From contig NW_024037076.1 in the NCBI RefSeq assembly GCF_015706575.1, positions 7,908,777 through 7,972,776 of the forward strand: a stretch of 64,000 nt of DNA, read 5' to 3'. Shown here piece by piece: positions 15,202-37,642 of the stretch. Each line of letters opens with the position of its first letter. Position 1 is the stretch's first letter. The notes below the pieces were generated by a model. That model did no database searches, was not told the origin of the DNA, and saw nothing but the letters and a program-made list of their open reading frames with translations. The translations under genes and the position numbers were made by a program. The stretch comes from Patiria miniata (taxonomy: Eukaryota; Echinodermata; Asteroidea; Valvatida; Asterinidae).

Positions 15202-16311
15202 TAGCCCCACTATATAGTGTGGCCGCGATATTGCTGCGCTGTACAGCGCAGTAATAATATCGCGGCCATGTTGTGCCCATTCTTGAAAATCACGCATTCT
15301 CGAGAATGGGCATGCACATTCTTGAGAATGTGCAACTGGATCCTTGCTCAATCTTGGCAAAAAATAACTCTTCCAGATTGAGCGCACATTCTCGAGAATG
15401 CGCGACAAGATAACGGTCTTGTTGATGCCGAGCACCGGCTGCGCTTGGCAAGTCTAGCTGAATCCTCGTTCACTGATTCTCAATAATTATACTGTTGCAA
15501 CGCAAGGCGCTGAAAAGTAGAGTGGATATGATAAGTAAAGGCGTATTAATATGGGGGGGGGGGGGGGACCGGGAAAATATAAGAGACATAATAATACTAG
15601 TGCAAAGAATTCTGATTTTTGGGATAATAAAAGCGGGGGGGGGGGGGGGGGGGGGGGGGGGGACGTAAGAATGAAGAATGTGAAGAATGAGAATGAATAC
15701 TGCGACATCCCATAGTGCTAATGCTATTTCCCATTTAAATTGCCACCAATTTATTGTTCACATCCCACCATAACGTCGCAGAGCTGGATTCTATCTAGTC
15801 AAAAGAGCAATTTTGGCAGCTTCTGGACATCGTTTTTTTTTCGTGGCACGCATATGATACATGCAGGGACTTGTAACTTGTCTAGCCTAAACAAAGCACT
15901 TCCCAGACTAGTTCCCAGTCCTCCGTTATTACAAAACTTCCCATAGTGGGCAGAAAAAAGCAATAATAACAGGTTTAATTTGATTCAAATTATCGCAGTT
16001 ATATGAGTACAGAAGCATAGCACATTTTCTTTCCTCTTTATATGAATTGTTTCCCTTTTAACCGCTATACAATTCATTTAACATAATTATGTCGTGCAAT
16101 GTTTGTTAAGATTGGGCAAAATTCATAAATTGTGCACGTGATATTCCCACCCAATCTTAAGAATGAGCGCTCATTCTTAAGAACGCGTGCTCGTTCTTAA
16201 GAATGGGCGCTCATTCTTAAGAATGCGCGCCCATTCTCGAGAATGTGCATGCCCACTCTCGAGAATGCGTGATTTTCAAGAATGGGCACAACAGCCACAC
16301 TAGTGGGGCTA
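15202..16311. mobile_element. Foldback transposon with 9-bp target duplication and palindrome arrays
   Basis: The left terminus TAGCCCCACTATATAGTGTGGC and right terminus GCCACACTAGTGGGGCTA are inverted repeats. They are flanked by the direct repeat AACTCCCAT at 15193-15201 and 16312-16320. Subterminal regions are built of repeated 14-bp palindromes such as CATTCTCGAGAATG and CATTCTTAAGAATG (about 15295-15405 and 16160-16280). The middle has a C/G-rich stretch with a 28-base G run (15635-15662). No coding sequence is recognised. Confidence 0.88.
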
Positions 16312-17007
16312 AACTCCCATAGACTTTGTACATAAGTCAGAGAGGTATTGGATTAACTTCTTTCCAAGGTTTCCCCGAAGTAAATATAATTTAAGTACAA
16401 TTGATGTCTCAAATTTATAATAGAGTATCAATATTTTACGATAAACATTACAGAAAACAAGTTTTAAAGCCTATTTTGAAGTAATTCGAACTACGGAAAA
16501 AAACATACCGCGACACCGGCGAATGCATTTCGCGTACTTCACTAGTGGACTGGTCGGGCTCCCTCATCCATTGCAATTAAATTAGCATTAATTGATGACA
16601 GGGGACCAGACTTAAATCGCCACTGGTAAGTAGTCGTAATTCGTGTCGGATATAGCATTTGAGCTCGGGAAGTAGTTGCTCTCCTTATGGTGTTTAGTTG
16701 CGTTGTGAACGAAACGACTAGAACATGGACTACGACGATGTCTCAGTCTTTTTTGCAGTTACACCATCACGGCATCAGCTATTCTACATTATGGAGTCCT
16801 AAATTTTGGGACTCTCAAATGAGTGTTAATTGTGAAACGCTAAACTACTACTTTGAAGGAAAATATTTTTGTAATTGTAAATTTCCATATTGCTTTAGAT
16901 TATATCATGTATATTTGGTCATATTTACTGGTGGTGGGCATGGTGGGGGGGGGGGGGAGTAGATTTACACTTATTTGTTCATAGGCCTACTAACATTAAC
17001 AACAACG

Positions 17008-17335
17008 ATGGAGTGTGATGGCCTAGCGATTAAGAACACCGGACTCACGTTCTGGTGTTTCAGAGGCAACAGTGACGTGGGTTCGAGCCCGCCGGCGGAC
17101 ACTTGTGCTCTTAAGCAAGGCACTTAACCATTATTGCTTCGTCCTTCGGATGGGACGTTAAGCCGTAGGTCCCGTGTGTTGTATAAATGCACGTAAAAGA
17201 ACCCAGTAAACACTTATCGCTAAGAGAAGGTGTTTGCCCCGGTGTTTCTGGCCCCCTGTATAAACTCCCACGTGGAGTATTTAGGAGAAAAACCAACCAA
17301 GAACCGAGAACCAAATTTACTCGACGCTTGTGCAT
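17008..17335 (+). mobile_element. tRNA-derived SINE with conserved central domain
   Basis: The head has a near-consensus A box (TGGCCTAGCGA) and a perfect B box (GGTTCGAGCCC). The body GTCCTTCGGATGGGACGTTA, CCGTAGGTCCCGTGTGT, TAAAAGAACCCAG and AGAGAAGGTGTTTGCCCCGG is a domain I recall from many invertebrate-deuterostome and cnidarian SINEs, possibly the Nin-DC class. It lies just upstream of SELENOO (end about 150 bp before the start codon), so it may sit in that gene's promoter or 5' UTR. Confidence 0.75.
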
Positions 17336-17481
17336 TAAAATTCATCATTTTGTGGAAAGACTCTGAACTTTCATTTTACCAGTCCATGATGGTACACGTA
17401 TAATAGCTGTTTGACATAATAATGCATTTTTTCTCTAGGGTAATTCCGTGGAATTGATCATCGACTGACTGTTCCTGCAAC

Positions 17482-29686
<12,205 letters not shown>

Positions 29687-29842
29687 ACTGTCTCAGTGTT
29701 AAAAAAAAACAAAGGTTGCAACACAGAGTACATAATCTCCCAAAGAAATGTTTACATTTTTCTGTAGTAATTTGGAAAGCTGCATTGTTCAACATGCGTA
29801 GTAGGCAAAGCAAAGCCTCATTTACAATTTAATCAAATTACA

Positions 29843-30069
29843 TTAACCCTAACCTCCTCAACTCCATCAAAAGCCATCCTCCCAATTTGGGGATTTTGGT
29901 AAGCAGGCCATGAGTACCAAGTCCATCAAAATCCACCTATAGTAGTGGTGGTCTTGTGGTGGATTTCAGCGGATTTGGTCCTAAAGCATTATGTGAAGCA
30001 GGGTCAGTGATGGATTTTGGCGGACTTGGTCCAGTACTTAGTAACAGACAGTAGGGAGTTAGGGTTTAA
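29843..30069. mobile_element. TTAA-flanked MITE (CCCTAAC/GTTAGGG family) in SELENOO 3' UTR region
   Basis: TTAA at 29843-29846 followed by CCCTAACCTCCTCAACTCC. The right end is GGGAGTTAGGGTTTAA. The interior repeats TGGATTT and GGACTTGGTCC words and their complements, as in the copy at 39978-40207. It lies 157 bp downstream of the SELENOO stop. Confidence 0.75.
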
Positions 30070-30073
30070 AGAG

Positions 30074-30325
30074 GATCAGGTTGGTGTAGCAGTACTTTCC
30101 TTGCCTTCCACTGCTGTGACCCAGGTTCAAATCCCACCTGGGCCAACATGTGGATTGGGTTTTTGCCTGAATCGGTAGGTTTTCCCTAGAATATCATTCT
30201 GGGGTTTTTCTCCCACTTCTATAAAACTGTTATGTCCTTCCGCATCTTCTACCAAGTCTTATCCATCCTGTTCTGGCGTTTGCGCTGTTGGATAAATTGT
30301 CAAAATAAATAAAATAAATAAATAA
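30074..30325 (+). mobile_element. tRNA-derived SINE with AAATA tail
   Basis: A box TGGTGTAGCAG and B box GGTTCAAATCCC are both consensus. The body continues TGTGGATTGGGTTTTTGCC and ends in an (AAATA)n tail at about 30300-30325. Structure is head, body, short A-rich repeat, as expected of a SINE mobilised by a LINE. It lies between the SELENOO UGA and its SECIS. Confidence 0.8.
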
Positions 30326-30499
30326 GTATACAATGTGTTGCAACCTTTCCACTGAGACAAATAGCAATACAGAACCTATCTAGCGTTCACCACACATGAA
30401 AATAACTGCAGAAAATTTTAACCACTGAAATTGGTAAGACCTTTTGCATTCGGCAGCATGTACCCCAAAGATGGCTGCCATGCAAAGGATCTTTACATA

Positions 30500-31148
30500 C
30501 AGGGTGGTTCACAAAAAGGACACCCACTTTTGACAGCAATTTTCACCTTTTTCTAAAAATTGTTTTTAACTGTCGATTAGTAGCTATTAAAGTACTGGCC
30601 TTTAAGCAAATGTGACGAAAAAATCATTGCATTTGCTCATTTTGTCGATGAGCTATGCTAATTTGAACATTTCATGTGCGAAACCTGTTTGTCCACAGAG
30701 GTATACATTGTCTTCGCTTGACTGAGCTCAGCTATTGGAGCTTCATTTGAAAGGGCATGACATTTGATTGTTATGTTATGTAATGTTATGCAACAATGAA
30801 CTTAAGCCAACAGCTCATTGAGTAGATGATCTTAACACTGACAAATAATTGGACAGCTTCAATAAAAGTTACCAGGGCAAAATATTTTTTGGTAGGAAGG
30901 TTTTTTAAGTTTTATGAACTACGAAAACGTCCAATTTACATAAAATAACCCGTGGACAAGACTGATATTGGTGACTTGTATTCAAATTAGCATAATATCA
31001 GTATTTTTGCGACTTTTACTCAGCTTTTTTCATCATGCATGATTAAAGGCCTATACTTTTACTACTGTGTAAAAAAATATCTAAAATAAGTTCATTAAGT
31101 AGGTGGAAATCGGTCAAAAGTGGGTGTCCTTTTTTTTTAACCACCCTG
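30500..31148. mobile_element. Mariner-type MITE with TA duplication
   Basis: The termini pair over about 37 bp: CAGGGTGGTT at the left and AACCACCCTG at the right, with inner blocks GGACACCCACTTTTGAC and GTCAAAAGTGGGTGTCC. TA at 30498-30499 and 31149-31150 flank it. CAGGGTGG termini with TA duplication fit Tc1/mariner. Length is 649 bp with no transposase. It also lies between the SELENOO stop and SECIS. Confidence 0.87.
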
Positions 31149-31286
31149 TATATAAACCAGATGCGTATCAGCCATCTTAGAAGGCAGTGCTTTTTTTTTG
31201 CTGGGATATGCAGGAGTGAACCTTTTGCGCATTCACTGTTACTGAATTAAAATAACAAAAGATGCCTTCTAAGATGGCTGCCACGC

Positions 31287-31677
31287 AAAAGGTCTATTGT
31301 GGTGAAAAGGTCTATTGTGGTAAAAAGGTCTATTGTGGTAAAAAGGTCTATTGTGGTAAAAAGGTCTATTGTGGTGAAAAGGTCTATTGTGGTAAAAAGG
31401 TCTATTGTGGTGAAAAGGTCTATTGTGGTAAAAAGGTCTATTGTGGTGAAAAGGTCTATTGTGGTAAAAAGGTCTATTGTGGTGAAAAGGTCTATTGTGG
31501 TAAAAAGGTCTATTGTGGTGAAAAGGTCTATTGTGGTGAAAAGGTCTATTGTGGTAAAAAGGTCTATTGTGGTGAAAAGGTCTATTGTGGTAAAAAGGTC
31601 TATTGTGGTGAAAAGGTCTATTGTGGTAAAAAGGTCTATTGTGGTGAAAAGGTCTATTGTGGTAAAAAGGTCTTTAA
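31287..31677. repeat. 18-bp tandem repeat, 21 copies
   Basis: The unit AAAGGTCTATTGTGGTRA repeats 21 times with a G/A variable site that mostly alternates, giving a 36-bp higher-order period over much of the array. Because 18 is divisible by 3 the forward frames remain open; one reads KVYCGE/KVYCGK. The preceding GATGGCTGCCACGCAAAAGG resembles GATGGCTGCCATGCAAAGG at 30470, across the mariner-type element. The inverted pair CAGCCATCTTAGAAGGCA (31170) and TGCCTTCTAAGATGGCTG (31263) flanks its left side. Confidence 0.95.
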
Positions 31678-31717
31678 TACGGGTATATGAATAAATTGAG
31701 CAGTTTTTTTTGTATGT

Positions 31718-31806
31718 GTGCTGTCGCTAGCCAATGACGACACCGGTACAAACCCAGAGCATGCTGGGATGCCTGTGTTTGATGAAAGGTTCATGCTGTA
31801 TTGCAC
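31718..31806 (+). promoter_or_regulatory. SELENOO: SECIS element, type II, for SELENOO selenocysteine insertion
   Basis: SECIS elements in 3' UTRs recruit SBP2 and the Sec-specific elongation factor so UGA is read as selenocysteine. The 5' side of the core quartet is ATGA (31734-31737) and the 3' side TGAT (31780-31783), with the tandem G-A/A-G pairs in place. Helix II pairs 31739-31748 with 31770-31779 over 10 positions, with one C-T mismatch and two G-T wobbles. The apical AAA is at 31750-31752. An extra mini-helix, CCCAG (31753-31757) with CTGGG (31764-31768), makes it type II. Helix I is supported by AGCC/GGTT (31729-31732, 31788-31791) and GTGC/GCAC (31718-31721, 31803-31806). It lies about 2.06 kb after the UGA, so the mature 3' UTR must extend at least this far or be spliced. 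Confidence 0.88.
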
Positions 31807-33704
31807 GAAACGTTAAATATTGCCTGTATACACTGAGGATATGTTAATAATGTTAACAGAATATTCCGGCAGCTAAGTGATATTGAAGATGTGTCATATC
31901 GCACAAATATTGTTTTCATTTAAAAAGTGATTTTAAAAATATTATTACAATTTTAATTGTTTTATTTCACTGCTTAGAGTTTCCAAAGATGTTTAGAAAA
32001 TATAATCAAAAAATGTAATTAGTAAACATTTAAAGTCTTCCAGTTTTAAAATCCCATACACATTAAATTTATTATGGCATTTAAGAAAGATCATAAGTTT
32101 TTGATATGGGACTTAAAAGGAAGGGTGAAGTTTGTCCTTAAATTGGAAAAATCAAAGCAAGTACACTGAAGAAAAAATACGAATTTGAGGCTACCATAAT
32201 TTCTGTCGACAATTTATTCATGTAAAGCATTACCAACTTGATTCAACCCATTAGAAAATATGCTACAGTTTTGCAATATGTATAAAGATATGCTCTTTGA
32301 TTTTCCTTTAATCTTGCGAGCCACAAACCACCAAATATTGTAATTAAAAACAGGAAGTTGCAAGGAATGTTATAATGCATTTGTTTACAGAAAATTGCAC
32401 TGACAAGTTGTATTAATGCTACCACAACAAGCACATTTTGAAATAATCTGCATCACTTGTTTGTGCGTTGTTTTTTACGTTCCCTGTATATTCTTGTAGC
32501 ACATTACAGTTCCTATTTGTCATAAATATAGTTAAAATAGTGAAATTTTGCATACAAAATTTCAAATGTAGTACTATATGAACAATTCTAAGTATGATTG
32601 CTAAGGATACCTGAATGTATTTGTAAATAGTAACACACACGTTGTCATCTGAGACCTTTGTAATGTAAGATATTTCCGTTATCCAAAATTGCATTGGTTT
32701 GATTAGAACATTTGTCATTTTTTGCACATTTTGTGGAGGCTGTATATTTCTACATTACGTTTGGAAAGTTTGTGTTGAAGTGCCTGGAGTTGGCTGATGA
32801 GTAGGCTGAAGAGCGTACATGTACTTGGATGGAACCCAGATATTTAATGTTGTAGATATTCCACAAGGTTTTTACCGAAGAAATTCCATTCATAGAAATC
32901 TACCATTCACCTGCACTGTACTGTTTAACTTATATCTGAATCTCTGTGTTTAGTATCTTACAAAAAAAATGCATGGTTTCAAACTTTCGGGTTAAAATTT
33001 GAATAGGAAAGACTCCCATACCTGGCCATCAATAATGTTTCCCTCTAGTGACCTATCAGCCATCAGAAAGTGATAAGTCCTAAAAAGTCCAATTAAGCAG
33101 GGAAAAAATATTGAAGTATTTTCTGAGAAAACACTTAGAAATTTTCAGACCAGTCACTTAGGGTTTGTGCACAGGGTGACAAGTGATGGCCAGATATGGG
33201 AATCTTTCCTTTGAATATTCATAAGTTTGATAAGTAAGATACATTGATTTAACCTTGCTGAAACTTCACAAGACGAACACCAATACATTTTGGACACTAG
33301 GATTTGCCTTTTACAAATCTTTTTTTTTTTACAAAATGATACAAGACAATTAACTGATATGTTGGAAAATAAGTTGATAATTGCAGTAAAACTGCGCCAC
33401 ATGATCATTTGAAACTTTCTTAAGATACACATTTAAGATGTAAATTAGATGTGTGACCCAACCCCATGAGACAAACCATCAAATATTGCAATAGTTGCTA
33501 ACTGCTACTTTGAGCTAATAGACCCTTAATTAAAAGAATCTTTTGCACAAAGAAATAAATACATGGTGTACGAACTGTCAAAGTTCATTTAACTGGTATG
33601 TTACTGTGCTTTTAACCTATACAGGACTCAATTCTACCAAGAACTTGAAACTACATAATCTTATTAGTACACAAGGTGAACTTCGTCTTCCAAGGAGTAG
33701 CATC
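31807..33704. other. Tail-to-tail region between SELENOO and ABRACL
   Basis: AT-rich, no gene recognised. It must contain the SELENOO cleavage site downstream of the SECIS and the ABRACL 3' UTR on the minus strand. I see no convincing AATAAA just after the SECIS; ATTAAA at about 32064 is a weak candidate. Short open frames here lack any family signature. Confidence 0.5.
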
Positions 33705-34314
33705 TCAAAAGTCCTCCTTGAGTAGTGTGATCGGCACGTTATCGTGGACTCCTTGTAGTAAGAGTTCCCCATCATAACTGATGATCTTCTTACGTTTGGC
33801 TGCTCTCAGGGTACCGACCAGAGCCTCAAAGATATTGGCACATTTGTCGTCGTTGAACAGCACTCCAAACGTCACGGCCACTTTGCCATCAGGTCCTGGC
33901 GAGATAAGATAGTAGGGCTACTCAAGAATGAGCTGATGCAAGGGTTTTAGGGCTCAAGTGTTATTTTGATGATGTTTCGGCAATAAATTGCGCATTCCAT
34001 CAATGGAAAGGAGGATAAACTGCTGAAATTGTATACTTCTGACAATCACAATGGTAGCGCATAAATAACATTTAGTTAAAGTTGCCAGAAATTTAAAAAA
34101 AGAAGAATAAACTGAAGTGAAACCCATATACCTCTGGAGTTATATTCTGTTCAACCATAGAGAAAGGATTCTCTGTGGTTCAACAGTTGAAAATTGTATC
34201 ATATGGATGTTGCATAAAACCAAAAGATTGATTAATTATGCATATCCTTTTACCTGGAGATCCAAGCCGTTTAATTTCGTCTATCAGCAACTTGACTTCA
34301 TGTTCAACATTCAT
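33705..34314 (-). CDS. ABRACL: Costars family protein ABRACL, 2 coding exons, complete
   Basis: Minus-strand coding exons are 34314-34254 and 33895-33705. Together they make 252 nt (83 aa plus TGA; human about 81 aa). The protein begins MNVEHEVKLLIDEIKRLG and contains GKVAVTFGVLFNDDKCANI, FEALVGTLRAAKRKKI and GELLLQGVHDNVPITLL, which are the family signatures. Costars proteins are small winged-helix domains related to the C-terminal actin-binding part of ABRA/STARS and are linked to actin dynamics and cell motility. The splice sites are a GT donor at 34253 and an AG acceptor just above 33895. A 5' UTR segment of exon 2 runs to 34330 (acceptor CATTCAG). A non-coding exon 1 probably ends at the strong donor at 35734, so intron 1 (34331-35733) holds two repeat elements. 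The gene is head-to-head with AGAP. Confidence 0.95.
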
Positions 34315-34570
34315 GATTGATAATTATCTCCTGAATGTGAAAACAACAACAAATAAATAAACAGTGCAATGTTAAGTAAAATTGGTCACACACCAAATGA
34401 CTGTGATAATGATATGGCTTTAATAAAATAATAACATTAAAAAACAACACTGACTAAAGTTAACCAAGCTTTGAACAGTTCAGTTGAAGTTGCTATAAAA
34501 TTGTGCTGTTGTTGCGCCGCGCTGAGAAAGTGTAAGATATTTGAGTTCGAAATGATCCTTTTTAATAGCG

Positions 34571-34938
34571 ATAGCTATCGTTACGGCAGCCGTTGTTTAG
34601 CGCCCTCTACTATTTTTTTTTGATACGCACGCAGGTATATAATTATTTGTTTCCCCACGTTTTAGCGAGCAGTGCGACAGCTCAGTCGATAAAAGGGTAG
34701 GATTTTGCACCGCGAGGTTGCGGGTTCGCATCTCAGTTTTGCACTCGAATTTTTTCCTTTTTCTAACCTGAGGCTTTGGAGGATTTTTTTAAAAGGGAAA
34801 TAAAGTCCGAATTTCATAACGTTCAAATTCACTTTTTTCCTTCTAATTTTATAGTTTCTTCTCATGTTTTTATAAATGTTGCAGTCTACCGTAACAATAG
34901 AAAATGGGAAATGCGTTACGGCTGCCGTAACAATAGCC
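34571..34938. mobile_element. tRNA-headed inverted-repeat element, ATAGCTATCGTTACGG family
   Basis: Termini ATAGCTATCGTTACGGCAGC and GCTGCCGTAACAATAGCCAC are inverted repeats. The interior has a tRNA-like head at about 34664-34745 (CGACAGCTCAGTCG, then GCGGGTTCGCATC with one B-box mismatch). It also carries the body GGCTTTGGAGGATTTTTTTA, AAAGGGAAATAAAGTCCGAA. The body is shared with the elements at 14546 and 35023, although this head differs. It lies in the ABRACL 5' UTR intron. Confidence 0.72.
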
Positions 34939-35022
34939 ACTGCGAATTTTATTTTTCTCCATGATTTTTCAGTAAATTATTTTTTTTCAACTTAAGTTAA
35001 GTTAAACTTTGAAATCAAATAA

Positions 35023-35581
35023 GGCAGTGTATATTTTGCCGGAGACGGCAAACCTTTAGTAAACGTTAGTTTGCCGGATATGCACTGTACATGCGCAGTT
35101 ACTGTTTTTTTTTACTTTAACATTTTCCGGTGAAAAGTTTTAGTCTGGCTCCATGCCAAAATTATCGTTGTTACCTCGTATTCACAAGATGGGATTCAGT
35201 CCATTTTATAATTTCGGACTTTATTTCCCTTTTAAAAAAAATCCTCCAGAGCCACAAATCTGAAAAAAGAAAATGTAATACTCTGCAAAAAATGTTTGAG
35301 ACATGTTAAAATAATAAAAGAAGAATATTCTTATTTATTTGGGGATGAGAAAAAAAAAATGTGATGCGGTCGGAATCGAACGCGAGTCATCCCGCTTACT
35401 AGAGCCTTTGCTTAACCATTACACCAAACGTGCTACGCAACTTTTGGTGGGAATTTAATACATCTTATAATTCAGCCCTATTTTAAAGAGTACAGTGCCC
35501 TCTGTTGATATGGATTGCCGCCGGCAAACCTTTAGTAATCGTTAGTTTGCCGTCATTACCTCCGGCAAAATATCCACTATC
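35023..35581 (-). mobile_element. tRNA-headed inverted-repeat element, copy 2 (inverted)
   Basis: Reverse complement of the 14546-15110 element with the same termini (GGCAGTGTATATTTTGCCGG and CCGGCAAAATATCCACTATC), the same internal tRNA-like head (35362-35436 on the minus strand) and the same body. Identity is high along the full length by eye. It lies in the ABRACL 5' UTR intron, about 85 bp from the related element at 34571-34938. Confidence 0.85.
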
Positions 35582-35734
35582 ATCAAATAAATATTCATAA
35601 TCATTTAACTTTTTTAAGTAAAAAAGTAGGATTAAAATAATCACTTGCATACTGAAAATAACAAAGTATAAGCATCAAGAAAGAGCTTGCTTTTGAAAAA
35701 CCTACATTTTGGCTTAAAATAGGATTTACTTACA

Positions 35735-36118
35735 CGTTAGTTACAGTGACAACGTGTCGGCCCCTTTTCGTGTCGTCTGCTCCGCAAAAAAATCAGGTGC
35801 AAATCTCTTCCGGATCTTTGCATCATGGGATATCCGCAAGTAGCGCATGCGTAAATGATTTCACCGTTTAGCTGGTTATCGATCGATGTCAAGGTTTCAA
35901 AAACACCCAAACGAGGCCAAGTACCAGCGAAATGTCATTTCAGTGCATGCGATATCCGCACATTGATGAACCGCACTAGTTTGTGTACAAAGTTGGATGT
36001 GACTGCACACTCTGGAAACAGAAATGCCCAGTAATTTTATCATTTTCTGAAGAAAGGACAATCCCAAGAATACACAAGACTTGTGTACTACTGAAGGAAG
36101 AGTAACCCAAGGGGAACG
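35735..36118. promoter_or_regulatory. Bidirectional promoter between ABRACL (-) and AGAP (+)
   Basis: About 385 bp separate the ABRACL exon 1 donor (35734) and the AGAP start codon (36119), so both transcription starts must fall inside. Visible sites are an ETS core CTTCCGG at 35807-35813 and an NRF1-like palindrome GCGCATGCGT at 35843-35852. There is no TATA box near either end. ETS plus NRF1 sites without TATA are typical of bidirectional housekeeping promoters. Confidence 0.65.
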
Positions 36119-36284
36119 ATGAACGTTCACAGCCTAGAGATGCTGAATTCACGGGCAATCCGCGAGGAAATTCAGCGATTTGAGAGTGTCCACCCCCACA
36201 TCTACGCCATTTACGACCTTTTGGAACAGATAGAAGATCCCAACTTGCAGGACCAATTCCGCGAACATGTCGTCTGCATTGAAG
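36119..36284 (+). CDS. AGAP-type Arf-GAP with GTPase, ANK and PH domains: first coding exon (partial gene)
   Basis: This 166-nt exon encodes MNVHSLEMLNSRAIREEIQR, then FESVHPHIYAIYDLLEQIED and a tail ending FREHVVCIE, then the donor GTAAAC at 36285. It matches the N-terminus that I recall for AGAP1 and AGAP3 (IRAEIQRFESVHPNIYSIYE, then LLERVEEPVLQNQIREHVIA), just before the GTPase-like domain. AGAPs act on Arf GTPases in endosomal traffic, with GTPase-like, split PH, Arf-GAP and ankyrin domains; none of those lies in this window. Invertebrates often have one AGAP1/2/3 ancestor, so I leave the symbol open. The expected next exon (a D-x-FVNSQEWTLSRS-type sequence) was not found in 36285-64000, so intron 1 exceeds 27 kb. 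Confidence 0.9.
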
Positions 36285-36757
36285 GTAAACATTCAAACGT
36301 CATCGTGTCATGTCATATTTCCATTTCCATTATTTTTGGATGCAGATATGTAATGTTAATAACGTTGGTTTTCAATGTGTTTAACCTCTTTTCAATTTCT
36401 CTACTCATTGCATTTGTAAAATTGAAATATGTCGACAAAAAATTTGGGACTGGCATTTTTAGTCATGTTACTGTTAGTGGCAAGTTCATATAAAGAATTA
36501 AGTATTGGTTCATCGCTTGATCGTTTGATGTGCAAATTGACTGTCCTATTGAGCATGTACAGTATTGTTTTTTCATATTTTTTTTCATGAAGTAGCTATA
36601 GTGACAGTGTAACTATTTTTTGTGTGTATTGTTTTTATTCAATTTACAAAATTAAATAAACAGGCATTTTTTTAAAGGAAAGAATGTAGAATCCTGATGC
36701 CGATTGTCATCTTTAATTTAATGTTCAATCATGACCTTGTGTTTCAGAAAGGCAGTG

Positions 36758-37642
36758 GATAGTTAGCCGGATCCGACTTTCTTTTAGTAAACGATATTAA
36801 GCCGGAACAGCACTACTAAGGAAAAAAATATTGCAACCTGACGCCACTTCCGCGATTGTGTACACAGTCTATGAAGAGTCAAGACAATTTTCTAAGTATT
36901 TCCTAACAAAATTGGAAATGTTTCTCAGTCCCAGATTCATGTCTTGTCATCATGTTTGCAATGAATGACCTTCATTGAGATGATATATGAAGAAAAAAGT
37001 GATGTCAGGTTGCAACATCTTTTCCCAGCACAAACAAGTGACTGTTTTTTTGTTGTTGACTTGGGATCTGTCATACAAGTCAGGCACAATCAGTATGATC
37101 GGCCACACGTGCTCCTTAAAAATGGTGATGATATAATAAGCCACTTCAGACTCAAGAGTTACAAAAATGTGATACTGTGCATGCGCACATCCCAGGATAA
37201 TGATTATGGTCGGGGGGTAAACAGTTTGCCACACGCGTGCAAAATGATAGCGGGGTACCAACGAAATCAAAGAAAAGTTCTTGTTTTGAGATAGATACCC
37301 AATGTTGTTTTGTATGCTCCAACTTTAATGCGAAAAAAAATTTCCATCTTTTTTTTATACTAGAACAAAATTGCAAAATGTGGATTTGGTTACAACGTCC
37401 CCCATAGACTTGTGTACATTTATCTGCTTTGTTTATCTTCCGCCACTAAATCGTTGTATCTGATGTGCGCACTCGCAGTAGTACATGTACATACCGGTAT
37501 TTGTAAAGTTCTCCGAAGTGGCTTATACCTTATATTTGTAGGCCTACCCGTATATTAGCATAAAAGAGGGCACTGTACGATCTGCTGCCGGCTTAATATC
37601 ATTTACTAAAAAATCCCTCTCCATAGGTGCCGGCCAAGTATC
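36758..37642. mobile_element. Inverted-repeat element with CCGGC subtermini, interrupted by a MITE
   Basis: The left side, GATAGTTAGCCGG..AGTAAACGATATTAAGCCGG, pairs with the right side, CCGGCTTAATATCATTTACT..GCCGGCCAAGTATC. The AGTAAACG..CCGG words resemble the subtermini of the 14546 and 35023 elements, so this may be a distant relative without the tRNA head. The MITE at 36820-37026 is inserted just inside the left end. Confidence 0.65.
36820..37026. mobile_element. Small MITE, TTGCAACCTGACGCC family, copy 2 (nested)
   Basis: Same termini and interior words as 8008-8193 (TTGCAACCTGACGCCACTTC.. and ..GTCAGGTTGCAACATCTTTTCC). It carries about 20 extra bases (around GACAATTTTCTAAGTATTTC). It is inserted within the 36758-37642 element. 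Confidence 0.85.

Noticed and set aside
29843..30069. SECIS element close to the SELENOO stop (ATGAG at 29909 with paired ATCCACC/GGTGGAT)
   Set aside because: The pairing does not bring a GA-containing 3' quartet opposite ATGA and the apical AA is misplaced. The sequence belongs to a MITE; the element at 31718-31806 fits every criterion.
31262..31690. 142-codon open frame encoding a KVYCGE/KVYCGK repeat protein
   Set aside because: The unit is 18 bp, so open frames arise automatically in more than one frame. There is no homology, splice context or promoter, and the array sits between the SELENOO stop and its SECIS.
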